Of a stretch of DNA of 64,000 nt, positions 8,378 to 16,697 are shown in pieces. The position numbers and the translations under genes were made by a program. Location: positions 1 through 64,000 of the forward strand of contig NZ_BDIY01000020.1 of NCBI RefSeq assembly GCF_002072155.1, in the 5' to 3' direction. Within the stretch, counting starts at the first letter, position 1. Each line of letters begins with the position of its first letter. A model generated the notes under the pieces. The model was not told the DNA's origin. It searched no databases and saw nothing but the letters and a program-made list of their open reading frames with translations. Source of the DNA: Roseovarius sp. A-2. Its GTDB lineage: Bacteria > Pseudomonadota > Alphaproteobacteria > Rhodobacterales > Rhodobacteraceae.

Positions 8378-8782
8378 ATGATTGGTCGCCTGAATCACAT
8401 AGCAATCGCGGTTCCCGATATTGAATTCGCCTCAAATCAATATCGAAAATTACTGGGTGCAAAAGTGACTTTGCCAGTGGATGAGATCGAACATGGTGTT
8501 ACGGTTGCTTTTATTGAACTGCCCAACACCAAAGTCGAGCTGATTACTCCTTTTGGAAAGAACTCCCCCATCGCTAGATTTCTTGATAAGTACCCCTCAG
8601 GCGGCATTCACCATGTTTGCTACGAGGTCGAAGATATTATCGCTGCGAGAGATAAGCTTCTGTCAAAAGGCGCGACATTTCTTGGAAATGGGAATCCTAA
8701 AATTGGAGCGCATGGAAAGCCAATTCTTTTTCTGCACCCGAAGGATTTTCAGGGAACATTGATAGAGATTGAGCAGTCTTAG
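8378..8782 (+). CDS. mce: Methylmalonyl-CoA epimerase (VOC family)
   Basis: A 134-residue glyoxalase/VOC-fold enzyme that interconverts (2R)- and (2S)-methylmalonyl-CoA in the propionate pathway, upstream of the B12-dependent mutase. The start at 8378 gives the family N-terminus MIGRLNHIAIAVPDIE behind GGAGA. An in-frame start at 8300 would add 26 unrelated residues. Metal ligands are visible as H7, E in KVELITP, H in GGIHHVCYEV near residue 79 and E in GTLIEIEQS near the end. The gene is clearly AT-richer than its neighbours, which suggests separate acquisition. Its position beside a B12 importer fits a B12-dependent propionate theme, but the mutase is not in the window. Confidence 0.85.
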   Translation: MIGRLNHIAIAVPDIEFASNQYRKLLGAKVTLPVDEIEHGVTVAFIELPNTKVELITPFGKNSPIARFLDKYPSGGIHHVCYEVEDIIAARDKLLSKGATFLGNGNPKIGAHGKPILFLHPKDFQGTLIEIEQS

Positions 8783-9087
8783 GGTAGATTCACTTCGTTA
8801 TCTCAAATCCTTCTGACCTGACTTGGGGCGCGCAAAAATTTCTCACGATCCCGTACAGAAAACCAGCAACAGACATTTGCCAAGATTAGCACTGAGAGTG
8901 CTTTGAGGAGTCTCGCAAAGCGAACGCCAGCGGCATCAATGCAATAAAACCCCCAAGAGAATGGTTATCGCTCGTATCAGAAAAATGACTTGGCGACTGT
9001 ACTCGCGCTTGACATTATCTCATCTGAACGACGAATGTAACATATATCGCGTGGCGATATTTCACGCATCATGTCCGTCTCAACGGC
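8783..9087. other. Intergenic region, 305 bp
   Basis: No gene was recognised. The distal part carries a TTGACA box (9009-9014) and a 7-bp inverted repeat (9044-9060) that appear to control the small XRE regulator starting at 9088. Confidence 0.5.
9044..9060. promoter_or_regulatory. Candidate operator of the XRE regulator
   Basis: ATATCGC at 9044-9050 and GCGATAT at 9054-9060 form a perfect inverted repeat with a GTG spacer. It lies 28 bp upstream of the XRE gene and just downstream of a TTGACA box at 9009-9014, which fits an autoregulatory repressor site. Confidence 0.5.
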
Positions 9088-9297
9088 ATGAACTTGCGGG
9101 ACCGTGTAGCACTGAACATCCAGGACTTGAGACGCGCCCGCGGCCTGAGCCAGGAGGAGCTTGCTCATCGGGCCGACGTGAGTCGCGGCCATATGGGCAA
9201 GGTCGAGAACGCCAAGTTCGCAGCCTCTCTCGACCTTCTCGAGCGCATTGCCAAGGCCTTGAAGGTCGACCCAGCCGAACTCTTCAAAAAACGCTAG
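9088..9297 (+). CDS. Small XRE-family helix-turn-helix regulator
   Basis: A 69-residue protein that is almost entirely one lambda-repressor-like helix-turn-helix domain (residues 8-63, LRRARGLSQEELAHRADVSRGHMGKVENAKFAAS given in part as GLSQEELAHRADVSRGHMGK). It lies at the front of the transfer region, so it may repress conjugation genes, and it has a palindrome just upstream of its own start. No partner toxin gene is adjacent. Single-domain repressors of this size are common on plasmids. Confidence 0.8.
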   Translation: MNLRDRVALNIQDLRRARGLSQEELAHRADVSRGHMGKVENAKFAASLDLLERIAKALKVDPAELFKKR

Positions 9298-9373
9298 CTC
9301 CTTCCCGCCAGCCATCGCTCGGTTCGGCTTTCATGCGCCGCAATCGCTAGTTTAACGGCATGGCAGGAGTTCT

Positions 9374-9574
9374 ATGCGCAAGAAAAAAACAGGCTGGCCC
9401 TTCCAAGAAGGATACCTACGCGAAGAAACGCGCGAGACCCATGTGTTCACCGATTACCGTTGGAATACGGGTGTCGTGTGGCGAGATTGGAAGGTGGATC
9501 CGCAGAACGTGGATCTGGAGCGCGTCACGATCAGACATTTTTCGCTCGGTTTGCCCCAGGAAGAAAATCAATAA
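9374..9574 (+). CDS. Small hypothetical protein
   Basis: A 66-residue charged protein (begins MRKKKTGWPFQEGYLREETR) with no signal peptide or membrane segment. A good ribosome binding site, CAGGAG, sits 6 bp before the ATG. Its 3' end overlaps the convergent gene at 9568 by 7 bp. No family is recognised. It may belong with the XRE gene 77 bp upstream. Confidence 0.5.
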   Translation: MRKKKTGWPFQEGYLREETRETHVFTDYRWNTGVVWRDWKVDPQNVDLERVTIRHFSLGLPQEENQ

Positions 9575-10146
9575 GAGAACCACTCCGACTGGCCCATGTT
9601 GCCCTCGTAGTCGCCGTATTCGACCATGATGCTGCGGGAATAGAAGTGCCATAGGCCCCCTCTGTTCGGATAGGCGATCTCCTGACCGCTTTCCGAGACG
9701 AATGTCGCGGGCCAGGGCGTGTGGGATCCGTAGACCCGCTGGATGTAGTGGCAGGTCCGGTTCTCGCGATCGCAGGAGCGGATCGACCAGTCCCACTGAC
9801 GCGGCTCGTCACGCGGCTCGTAGGATCGCCCGGTGAACCAGATCACATGGGTTCGGCTTAACCATTCATATTCGGGCAGATTGGTGTCGAGTTCGCCCTC
9901 TCCACCCGGTCCGCCCAGCTCGACCGGCACGTGAGCGAAGGTACAGACCCCGAAGGGCGGCAGGCTCGGCCAAGGCGTGATGCGGCGGATCATGGTGCGA
10001 TAGGCCCGCGCGCAGACCGCGCTCGGGGGGAAACCACCTGCCATACAGAGCATAATGGCGCAGTCGATGTCATAAGCCTGCGCCTTCTCCGGGGCTCCAA
10101 ACACCGCCATCACTCCCAATGCAGCTGCCATGATCTGCCGCTTCAT
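9568..10146 (-). CDS. Exported cysteine-rich protein, probably transfer-associated
   Basis: A 192-residue protein with a clear signal peptide (MKRQIMAAALGVMAVFGAPEKAQA). The ATG at 10146 is chosen over one 15 bp upstream because it begins this signal. The mature N-terminus carries a cysteine cluster (DIDCAIMLCMAGGFPPSAVC) followed by more cysteines in FGVCTF and in SCDRENRTC, suggesting disulfides in the periplasm. It points away from the virB operon and would be the only minus-strand gene of the block. The function is unknown. I infer a transfer-related envelope role from position only. Confidence 0.6.
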   Translation of the reverse strand: MKRQIMAAALGVMAVFGAPEKAQAYDIDCAIMLCMAGGFPPSAVCARAYRTMIRRITPWPSLPPFGVCTFAHVPVELGGPGGEGELDTNLPEYEWLSRTHVIWFTGRSYEPRDEPRQWDWSIRSCDRENRTCHYIQRVYGSHTPWPATFVSESGQEIAYPNRGGLWHFYSRSIMVEYGDYEGNMGQSEWFSY

Positions 10147-10278
10147 TTCACCCTCCCGCACAAGTTGCGCAGACTATCGCGCAATATGTATTTCTCTGCA
10201 ATATGTCGTATTGACTCTATATGACTTTATGGCCTTAGTGTCGTGAAGTAGAAGGGCTCTCGTGGGGAGAGTCCGAAC

Positions 10279-10593
10279 ATGCCGATAGCGCGCAACCAGA
10301 TCCTGATCACCATCGATGGTGTCAAAGACTTGTCCGAGAAGGGCATCGCGTACCGCTGCCGGTATGAACTCGTGGGGTTCACGGACGATGGCAAGCCGCG
10401 CTACCAGTGCATCTACCTGCGCGAGGGCGAGCCGGAAGCCATTCTGGTCTCGACCCGGATCACCCCGCACGGGCCAGAGCCGCGGTATTTCAACATATGG
10501 CCGGGGCTCTTCAAACATCACCTCGAGTTTGGTGACGGGCGCGATCTGCGCTTTGGTCCTGATTACAGCATCACCCTCGAGGAGCGCGGCTGA
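10279..10593 (+). CDS. Hypothetical protein at the head of the virB operon
   Basis: A 104-residue soluble protein without signal peptide, in a compact beta-rich pattern (YRCRYELVGFTDDGKPRYQC, then LVSTRITPHGPEPRYFNIWPG). A strong site GGGGAGAG precedes the ATG. The 3' end overlaps the proposed start of the transglycosylase gene. No family is recognised. It is probably the first gene of the transfer transcript. Confidence 0.6.
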   Translation: MPIARNQILITIDGVKDLSEKGIAYRCRYELVGFTDDGKPRYQCIYLREGEPEAILVSTRITPHGPEPRYFNIWPGLFKHHLEFGDGRDLRFGPDYSITLEERG

Positions 10594-11230
10594 CGTAATC
10601 GCCTTCACCCGCGACGGGGCTGCCCGGACTTCTGGCTGGACCTTCCACGGTGAGCGCCCTGCATGGGCTGGTTTGGAACATAGCGCTGAGGCCGAGGTCG
10701 TTCTGGCCTCGTTGGACGCCACGCCGCCTTCCAGTCACAGCGGAATCCTTGCTCTAATCCGCGCCACCGCAGATCGCCACCAAGGGAACCGCGCCCTCCG
10801 CCAGGTTGGTCTGAGTGACGACGACTGGCAGTTCCTGTTCCGCGCCCTGGTCGAGACTGAAAGCAGCTACAATCCGACTGCCCTGAGCCCTAAGGGCGCC
10901 TATGGTTTGGGCCAACTGATGCCGGACACGGCCAGCAGCCTCGGAGTCGATCCGCGCGATCCCTCCCAGAACCTCGATGGCGCAGCGCGGTACCTGCTCG
11001 CGCAGCTCGCCACGTTCAAGGACATCAACCTGGCGCTCGCCGCCTATAATGCGGGGCCGCACCGCGTGGTCGAGTATTCCGGCATCCCACCCTTCGCCGA
11101 GACCCGCGACTACATCGCACGCATCCACCGGATCCGGTCCCGGCTGGCAGGCACACCCGTTTCCACGCCGGACATCCGCGTCGCAGTCCGGGTGCCTACG
11201 CGCGCTCCGGTCCTCATCGATCTTCAGTAG
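10532..11230 (+). CDS. virB1: VirB1-like lytic transglycosylase
   Basis: A soluble lytic transglycosylase that opens peptidoglycan for the secretion channel. The SLT domain spans roughly residues 95-200: catalytic glutamate in ALVETESSYNP, then GAYGLGQLMPDTA and the substrate-side LALAAYNAGPHRV. The frame is open from 10316, but the GTG at 10532 is chosen because it yields a plausible signal peptide (ICALVLITASPSRSAADV). This start overlaps the upstream gene by about 60 bp and has a weak ribosome binding site, so the exact N-terminus is uncertain. virB2 follows 16 bp downstream. Confidence 0.78.
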   Translation: MTGAICALVLITASPSRSAADVIAFTRDGAARTSGWTFHGERPAWAGLEHSAEAEVVLASLDATPPSSHSGILALIRATADRHQGNRALRQVGLSDDDWQFLFRALVETESSYNPTALSPKGAYGLGQLMPDTASSLGVDPRDPSQNLDGAARYLLAQLATFKDINLALAAYNAGPHRVVEYSGIPPFAETRDYIARIHRIRSRLAGTPVSTPDIRVAVRVPTRAPVLIDLQ

Positions 11231-11246
11231 AACAAGGGAACTTCGC

Positions 11247-11528
11247 ATGCTTCGACATCGCCTCAGCCGCCTCTTGCCTATCGCCACAACCCTGGCGGCT
11301 TTCGCAAGCCCATCTTTCGCGCAAGACTTGTCGCCGATCCAGACCATGCTGGAAACCGTCGAGGCCGCGCTGACCGGTCCGATCGGGATCGCGGTCGCCA
11401 CGCTTGCGGTCATCGGCACCGGTTTCATGTGCATGATGGGACGGCTCAACTGGGGCTGGTTTGCCTCGGTCATCATCGGGATCGTGCTGATCTTCTCGGC
11501 CGGCACCATCGTTGACGGCTTCTCCTGA
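11247..11528 (+). CDS. virB2: VirB2-like major pilin
   Basis: A 93-residue prepilin. A long signal peptide ends near ASPSFAQ, and the mature peptide of about 65 residues has two hydrophobic helices (GPIGIAVATLAVIGTGFMCMM and FASVIIGIVLIFSAGTIV) split by the short polar loop GRLNWGW. This is the VirB2/TrbC pattern. It follows virB1 and precedes virB3, the standard order. Confidence 0.87.
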   Translation: MLRHRLSRLLPIATTLAAFASPSFAQDLSPIQTMLETVEAALTGPIGIAVATLAVIGTGFMCMMGRLNWGWFASVIIGIVLIFSAGTIVDGFS

Positions 11529-11543
11529 GAACCGAGTAGAGCA

Positions 11544-11822
11544 GTGGCAGAACGATCCCCCCTTTTTCTGGGCCTCGCCCGTCCGCCCAAGTATCTGGGC
11601 CTCCCTGTCGGATACCTCGTGGTGCTGGCGACCGGGGTCGTTCTGCCGTTCATCTGGACGAAGTCCATGGTGTTCTTCCTGATCGGCCTTGTCGCCTATC
11701 CGATCCTCTGGTTCGTCGCCGACCGCGAGCCGCATTTCTTCGAGGTCCTGCGCGTCTCCTACGGCTCGGTGCGCCCGGCGAAGAACCGGGCCCTGCACGG
11801 AGGCGACAGCTTTGGCGCTTGA
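11544..11822 (+). CDS. virB3: VirB3-like inner-membrane protein
   Basis: A 92-residue protein with GTG start and the VirB3 layout: short cytoplasmic N-terminus with LARPPKYLGLP, two close transmembrane helices (residues 22-37 and 42-58) and a charged C-terminus. VirB3 associates with the VirB4 ATPase, whose coding region overlaps the end of this gene. Confidence 0.85.
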   Translation: MAERSPLFLGLARPPKYLGLPVGYLVVLATGVVLPFIWTKSMVFFLIGLVAYPILWFVADREPHFFEVLRVSYGSVRPAKNRALHGGDSFGA

Positions 11823-14190
11823 TGCAGGCACTCTTTCCACTCACGGAACCGCTCTGCTTCAAGCTGGCGGCGGGGCGTTCGCGCGGGAGAGTTATCTCGC
11901 CGAGCACCTACCGTATTTTGCCCTCGCCGATGACGATGTCATGGTCCTGCGCGAGGGCGATCTGATGGCGACCTTGCGGCTTGATGGTCTGAACCCGATG
12001 ACCACTGAGGACGCCCGGCTCGATGCGCTCAAGCGCGCGATCGCGGCCATCGTCGCCCAGACCGGTAACGCCTTCGGTTTCTACATTCACCGGATCTCGG
12101 TCCCGCAGGATCTCGGGATGCGCCCCATCGAAGGGGACAGTTTCGCCGCGGCGATCGACGCGCGCTGGCAGGCCCATGTCAAAGACCTGCGCCCGGCCAA
12201 GCGCCAGCTCTATCTCAGCGTCATCCGGCGCCCCGACATCTCCGCGCGTATTCCGCTCCTGCGCTCCCTCGCCCGCAAGGCCTGGGTCAAGGACCGCGCG
12301 ACGCGGGTGCAGGAACTGAACGAGGTCATGGGCTTCTTCGAGGTGGCGCTCTCCTCGGCCAACCCCGTCAGGCTTACGAAGTCGGGCGGCGAATGGCTGG
12401 GCTACCTCAATACGCTGAATGCGGGCAGCTTCTCTCCGATTGCCTTCGGCCAGAGCGCCCTGCCCCTCTCGCACACCCTGAGCAATTGCCGCGCGACCTT
12501 CGACGGCGACGTTGTCACCTTGACCGACGCTGTGACAGGCACGGTCAAATACGGCGCGCTCTTCTCGATGAAAACCTATCCGGCGCTCACCGACGTCACG
12601 CTGCTCGATGCGCTCGATCTGCCGCTCGACATCGTGCTCACAAACTCCTTCAGCCCGATCCCGAACAACATCATGGCCGAACGCATCCAGCGCATCATCC
12701 GCCAGATGCATGCCTCCGACGATGCTGCCGTCTCCTTGCGCGAACAACTTGGGCAAGCGGCCGACGATCAGGAGGCGGGGCGCATCGCCTTCGGCGACCA
12801 TCACCTCTCGATCGCCGTCTATGCCCCCGACCGCGACACGCTCGAGCGCGCCGCCGCCCAGATCAAGCGTGTCGGCCAGGAGATCATGTCCGTCATCGTG
12901 CGCGAGAACATGGCGCTGAAGGCGACGTATTTCGCGCAAAGCCCGGGCAACTTCGGCTACCGGGCGCGCAAGACGCCGATCTCCTCGATCAACTTCGCCG
13001 ACTTCGCGGCGCTTCACGGCAGCGTCGAGGGTCGCGGCCCGGACCAATCCCCCTGGGGCCAGAATATCTCCATCCTGCCAACGGTCGGCACCTCGGGCTA
13101 TCGCTTCAATTTCCACGAGGCAGGCAATGCGGGCAAGGAACCGACCGTCGGCCATACGCTCGTGCTGGGCCGGACCGGCACCGGCAAGACGCTGACCACC
13201 GCCTTCCTCGCGGCGCAGGCGCAACGGGTCGGCGCGCGGCTTTTCTTCTTCGACAAGGATCGCGGTCTAGAGATGGCGGTGCGCGCCCTCGGTGGCCGCT
13301 ACAATGAAATCCGCGCAGGCGTGCCGACAGGTCTGAACCCGCTGATGACCGAGACCGACAAGCGTGGTCGCGCCTGGCTCTCGGACTGGCTCGCGACACT
13401 TCTCACACGGAATGGCACGCTGACCGGCGAGCAGTCGCGCCATATCCAGAGCGCTGTGACCCAGAACGCCCATGCCGGGAGCGCGCTCCAGAAGTTTTCC
13501 AGTTTCGAGACCCTGTTCCAGTCGCTCGATGACGATGGCGAGTTGCAAGCCCGTGTCGCCGAATGGGCGCCCGGCGGACGTTATGGCTGGGTTTTTGAGG
13601 CGCCAGAGCACGGGCGCGGTCTCAAGATGTCCGGCGACATAATCGGGTTTGATATGACCGAAATCCTCGACATGGCCACCGAGCGGATGGCGGTCCTCTC
13701 CTACATCTTCCGCCAAATCGAACGCGTGGTCGAGGATCGCCGCCCCACCATCATCGTGCTCGACGAGGCCTGGAAGCTCCTAGACGACCCGTATTTCGGG
13801 GCGCGGCTCGAGACCTGGTTGGTCACGCTTCGCAAGATGAACTGCGTCGTGATCATGATGACGCAGTATCCGAGCCAGCTGCGGGACAGCCGCGTCGGCA
13901 AGACCATCGTCGAAACGGTGCCGACCCAGATCCTCTTCCCGAACGACCGCGCCATCATCTCGGACTACGACTTCCTACGCGTGAACGCTAAGGAGGCGGC
14001 CCTTCTCGTCCAGCCCACCATCGGCCAGCGCATCGCGCTTGTGCGCTCGGCGGGCGACAGCGTCTTCGTCGATGCCGATCTCTCCGCGCTCGGCGACCTC
14101 CTGCCCATCCTTGGCGGCGGCGCCACCGGCGAGGCCCGCGTTCCGGCCGATTGGCGCGCCAATCCCGATTTCTGGAGACATGTACTGTGA
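11812..14190 (+). CDS. virB4: VirB4-type conjugation ATPase
   Basis: A 792-residue ATPase that energises pilus assembly and substrate transfer. The N-terminal CagE/TrbE domain covers about residues 20-400. Walker A GRTGTGKTLTT is near residue 450 and Walker B TIIVLDEAWKLL near 646, followed by MMTQYPSQL. A TTG at 11812, overlapping virB3 by 11 bp, gives the usual VirB4 length. The frame is open further upstream but would only shadow virB3. The stop overlaps the GTG of the lipoprotein gene. Confidence 0.93.
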   Translation: MALDAGTLSTHGTALLQAGGGAFARESYLAEHLPYFALADDDVMVLREGDLMATLRLDGLNPMTTEDARLDALKRAIAAIVAQTGNAFGFYIHRISVPQDLGMRPIEGDSFAAAIDARWQAHVKDLRPAKRQLYLSVIRRPDISARIPLLRSLARKAWVKDRATRVQELNEVMGFFEVALSSANPVRLTKSGGEWLGYLNTLNAGSFSPIAFGQSALPLSHTLSNCRATFDGDVVTLTDAVTGTVKYGALFSMKTYPALTDVTLLDALDLPLDIVLTNSFSPIPNNIMAERIQRIIRQMHASDDAAVSLREQLGQAADDQEAGRIAFGDHHLSIAVYAPDRDTLERAAAQIKRVGQEIMSVIVRENMALKATYFAQSPGNFGYRARKTPISSINFADFAALHGSVEGRGPDQSPWGQNISILPTVGTSGYRFNFHEAGNAGKEPTVGHTLVLGRTGTGKTLTTAFLAAQAQRVGARLFFFDKDRGLEMAVRALGGRYNEIRAGVPTGLNPLMTETDKRGRAWLSDWLATLLTRNGTLTGEQSRHIQSAVTQNAHAGSALQKFSSFETLFQSLDDDGELQARVAEWAPGGRYGWVFEAPEHGRGLKMSGDIIGFDMTEILDMATERMAVLSYIFRQIERVVEDRRPTIIVLDEAWKLLDDPYFGARLETWLVTLRKMNCVVIMMTQYPSQLRDSRVGKTIVETVPTQILFPNDRAIISDYDFLRVNAKEAALLVQPTIGQRIALVRSAGDSVFVDADLSALGDLLPILGGGATGEARVPADWRANPDFWRHVL

Positions 14191-14396
14191 GTTCAAAACC
14201 CCTCCTGGCGCTTTGCGCGGCCGCGAGCCTTCTCTCAGCCTGCGAGACATACACCGAGAAAACCTCGCCCTGCTTTGGCCGAAACGGCGCGCCGCAGGTG
14301 ACGCGGTCCGCGCTTTCCTTCTCGACCATGGGCACTCCGGTTCAAGAGACGACCAAACCCGACTGCACCTTCGAACCCCTGCCCCGTTCGGAATGA
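14187..14396 (+). CDS. Small lipoprotein in the VirB7 position
   Basis: A 69-residue protein starting GTG, overlapping virB4 by 4 nt. The signal peptide ends with the lipobox LLSAC, predicting a lipidated cysteine near residue 18. Further cysteines in SPCFG and KPDCTFE could form disulfides. Size and type fit a VirB7-like or entry-exclusion lipoprotein, though VirB7 normally lies before virB8. The stop overlaps the next start as ATGA. Confidence 0.68.
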   Translation: MSSKPLLALCAAASLLSACETYTEKTSPCFGRNGAPQVTRSALSFSTMGTPVQETTKPDCTFEPLPRSE

Positions 14397-15499
14397 GCCG
14401 CGCCGCAATCATATTCGCCGGGCTCTGCCTTGTTGCCCTGCCCGCGCACGCCCAGGGCGTGCCGACGCAGGATAATTCCGCCATCGGACGTGCCATCGCG
14501 CGGGTGACGGCATTGGCCGAGGATCTGGGCGTCCAGCAGGACAAGGATCGGACCGAATCCACCTTGGCGGACGTGCAGGCCGATCAGCTGCGCGTCCTTG
14601 AGGAGATGACTGCGGCCATCACCGGCCCCGGATTTGATATCCACGCGCTCGAGGGCAATGCGGATTTCGGGGTGGCGGCGGTCTATCCCAATACCGATCC
14701 GAGTCCGATGAACAATCGCCTTTTTGGTGAGGGTCGGGAGACGGTCGAGATGATGATCGTCGAAGTCGCGGGCGAATTCGCAGGCGCGCCCGGTGTGGCC
14801 CGCGCCGGTCTCTCGGCCACCCAGTGGCGCTGTCTCTTCCAGGCCCTGATCAAACAGGAAAGCCGCTTCAACGTCGCCGCCGAAAGCCCGGTCGGGGCCT
14901 ATGGGCTCACCCAGCTCATGCCCGGCACGGCCTCCGATCTCGGCGTTGACCGCTATGACGTGAAAGACAACCTGCGGGGCGGGGCGCGCTACATCACGAC
15001 CCAGCTCAACCGTTTCGGCAATATCCCCCATGCGCTCGCGGCTTATAATGCGGGTCCCGGTCGGGTGATCGAATATGGTGGCGTGCCGCCCTTTGCCGAG
15101 ACCCAAGGCTACGTGCGCCACATCTCGAAGTTCTACAACGAATACCTCGCCGTCGTTGGGGGTGCAGAAGCGCTCGGCACGCTCTCCCCCTCGGACTTTG
15201 CGCTGGCCGAATATGCCAGCATTTCCGAAGCAGGCGTCTATTATGCGGCTGACAGTTCGGCGACCACCGAACAGGTGATCAATCGCCTCCGCGCCATCAT
15301 CCTGCAGATCGACGCGCAACCCAATGCCAAGGCGGCCTGGGAGCTCAACACCTACGCCAAGGCCGAGATCGGTCGCATCCTCAATCTCCGCGTCCGGCTG
15401 ATGGCGGCAAACCATCAGCGTGAGGCGGCCTATGCGCAGCACCTCGTCGCCGACCGGCTGGCCGAGCGCGACTTCATGCAGATGGGAGTTCCCGAATGA
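14393..15499 (+). CDS. Hybrid of a VirB5-like scaffold with an inserted lytic transglycosylase
   Basis: A 368-residue exported protein (signal MSRAAIIFAGLCLVALPAHA). Directly after the signal the sequence AQGVPTQDNSAIGRAIARV...AEDLGVQ closely parallels AQGVPTFDGSALQQFVAQL...AEDLNVQ in the next gene. A full SLT domain follows at about residues 140-250: ALIKQESRFNV, VGAYGLTQLMPGTA, HALAAYNAGPGRV. The C-terminal helices (LNTYAKAEIGRILNLRVRL) again resemble the VirB5 neighbour (LNTRVTAELGIILTQIWRL). It looks like a VirB5-type protein that carries a peptidoglycan-cleaving domain. It is the second SLT protein of the operon. Confidence 0.8.
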   Translation: MSRAAIIFAGLCLVALPAHAQGVPTQDNSAIGRAIARVTALAEDLGVQQDKDRTESTLADVQADQLRVLEEMTAAITGPGFDIHALEGNADFGVAAVYPNTDPSPMNNRLFGEGRETVEMMIVEVAGEFAGAPGVARAGLSATQWRCLFQALIKQESRFNVAAESPVGAYGLTQLMPGTASDLGVDRYDVKDNLRGGARYITTQLNRFGNIPHALAAYNAGPGRVIEYGGVPPFAETQGYVRHISKFYNEYLAVVGGAEALGTLSPSDFALAEYASISEAGVYYAADSSATTEQVINRLRAIILQIDAQPNAKAAWELNTYAKAEIGRILNLRVRLMAANHQREAAYAQHLVADRLAERDFMQMGVPE

Positions 15500-16263
15500 G
15501 ACAGCTTCTCCTGACCGCCGCGGTGGTCACCACACTCGGGTTTGCTTCGCCCGCCTCGGCTCAAGGCGTGCCGACTTTCGATGGTTCAGCGCTACAGCAG
15601 TTCGTCGCGCAGCTCGAACACATGGCTGAGGACCTGAATGTCCAGATGCAGCAGCTCGCCACCATGCGGCTGGAGCTGGAGACCCAGCTGTCGCAGCTCA
15701 CGAACCTCGAGGCACAACTGACCTCCCTCATCGAGGGCAGCGGGCTCGGAGAACTCTTCGCCACGGTCGAAGAATTCCGAGCGCTGCGCGGCAAGTTGGT
15801 CGCCCCGCTGAACACCGCGCAGTCGCTGGCCAGCGGCGATTTCCTGAGCGGTTTCAATCCCGGTGCCGAACTGTCGGCCTCGGTCGAGCGGGTGCTTTCG
15901 GGCAGTGGCTTCACCTCGGAGCGCCTGAGCACCCTCTCGGGATCGGATCAGCCTGCCGACAACCGCATCGCCGCCTCGGCCGGGGCCAGTGCCATGCTCT
16001 CCGTCGCCGCGCAGGAAAGCCACGAAGAGGCCGGGCAAAGCCTCGAGCGGCTCGAGACCATGGTCGGACTGATCGATGATCAGGACGGGCTGAAAGCCGC
16101 CGTCGATCTCAACACCCGCGTCACCGCCGAGCTCGGGATCATCCTGACCCAGATCTGGCGGCTGGAAGCGGCGCAAGGCGTCAGTGCCGGCCAGCTTGGC
16201 GTCGTCGATGCCGCGACCCTCGCGGACGAGCGCAAGTTCCGCTCGATGGCGGTAGATCCATGA
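15496..16263 (+). CDS. virB5: VirB5-like minor pilin / P-type transfer protein
   Basis: A 255-residue periplasmic protein with signal peptide (MRQLLLTAAVVTTLGFASPASA) and long amphipathic helices rich in Q, L and E (residues 35-90), the TrbJ/VirB5 pattern of a minor pilus component. Start and stop overlap neighbours by 4 nt each. It shares its first mature residues and its C-terminal helix pattern with the upstream hybrid protein, which suggests gene duplication. Confidence 0.83.
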   Translation: MRQLLLTAAVVTTLGFASPASAQGVPTFDGSALQQFVAQLEHMAEDLNVQMQQLATMRLELETQLSQLTNLEAQLTSLIEGSGLGELFATVEEFRALRGKLVAPLNTAQSLASGDFLSGFNPGAELSASVERVLSGSGFTSERLSTLSGSDQPADNRIAASAGASAMLSVAAQESHEEAGQSLERLETMVGLIDDQDGLKAAVDLNTRVTAELGIILTQIWRLEAAQGVSAGQLGVVDAATLADERKFRSMAVDP

Positions 16264-16697
16264 GGCAATCCATGGCCCGCAGCTTGGCTCCAGTTCGGTC
16301 TCTTTGTCTCGCAGCCCTTGTTCTGGCTCCCCTGCCCTATGTCGCGCTGGCCCAGACCCCGAGCACGAACCCTTCCGGCGACACGCCCTTCAACTCGATG
16401 GCCATCGCGCGGGACGAAAAGGACGCATGCCGGGTTCCGAAGCCGCCCGCCGATCTGGCCGAAACGGCTTACCTGCGCAACGGCTACCGGGCGATTCTGC
16501 GCATCCTGATCGCCGAAGAAGCGCTCGCCTCGGAAACCTGCACCTGCCTGCTGGACGACCTCACCTGGGATCAGGCACTTGATGCCCTGCCCCGGTTCCA
16601 GACCTCGGACAACCCACGCCTGCCGTTCAAGGTGCTCGATCTCTACGCGCAAGCCGACGCGCTCGAGGCGCAAGTCGTGGAGGCCTGTGCGGAATAG
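16260..16697 (+). CDS. Small periplasmic protein between virB5 and virB6
   Basis: A 145-residue protein with an N-terminal signal (LCLAALVLAPLPYVALAQ) and a mature part containing ACRVPKPP and a CTCLLDDLTW cysteine pair. The position corresponds to EexN/VirB7-like genes in other clusters, but there is no lipobox. The start overlaps virB5 and the stop abuts virB6, so it is an operon member of unknown function. Confidence 0.65.
   Translation: MRQSMARSLAPVRSLCLAALVLAPLPYVALAQTPSTNPSGDTPFNSMAIARDEKDACRVPKPPADLAETAYLRNGYRAILRILIAEEALASETCTCLLDDLTWDQALDALPRFQTSDNPRLPFKVLDLYAQADALEAQVVEACAE

Noticed and set aside
8120..8398. 92-codon minus-strand frame upstream of gntR
   Set aside because: It covers the gntR promoter and operator and the epimerase start. 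No ribosome binding site or family motif was seen.
11908..13224. 438-codon minus-strand frame opposite virB4
   Set aside because: Overlaps the VirB4 core entirely and shows only compositional residues.
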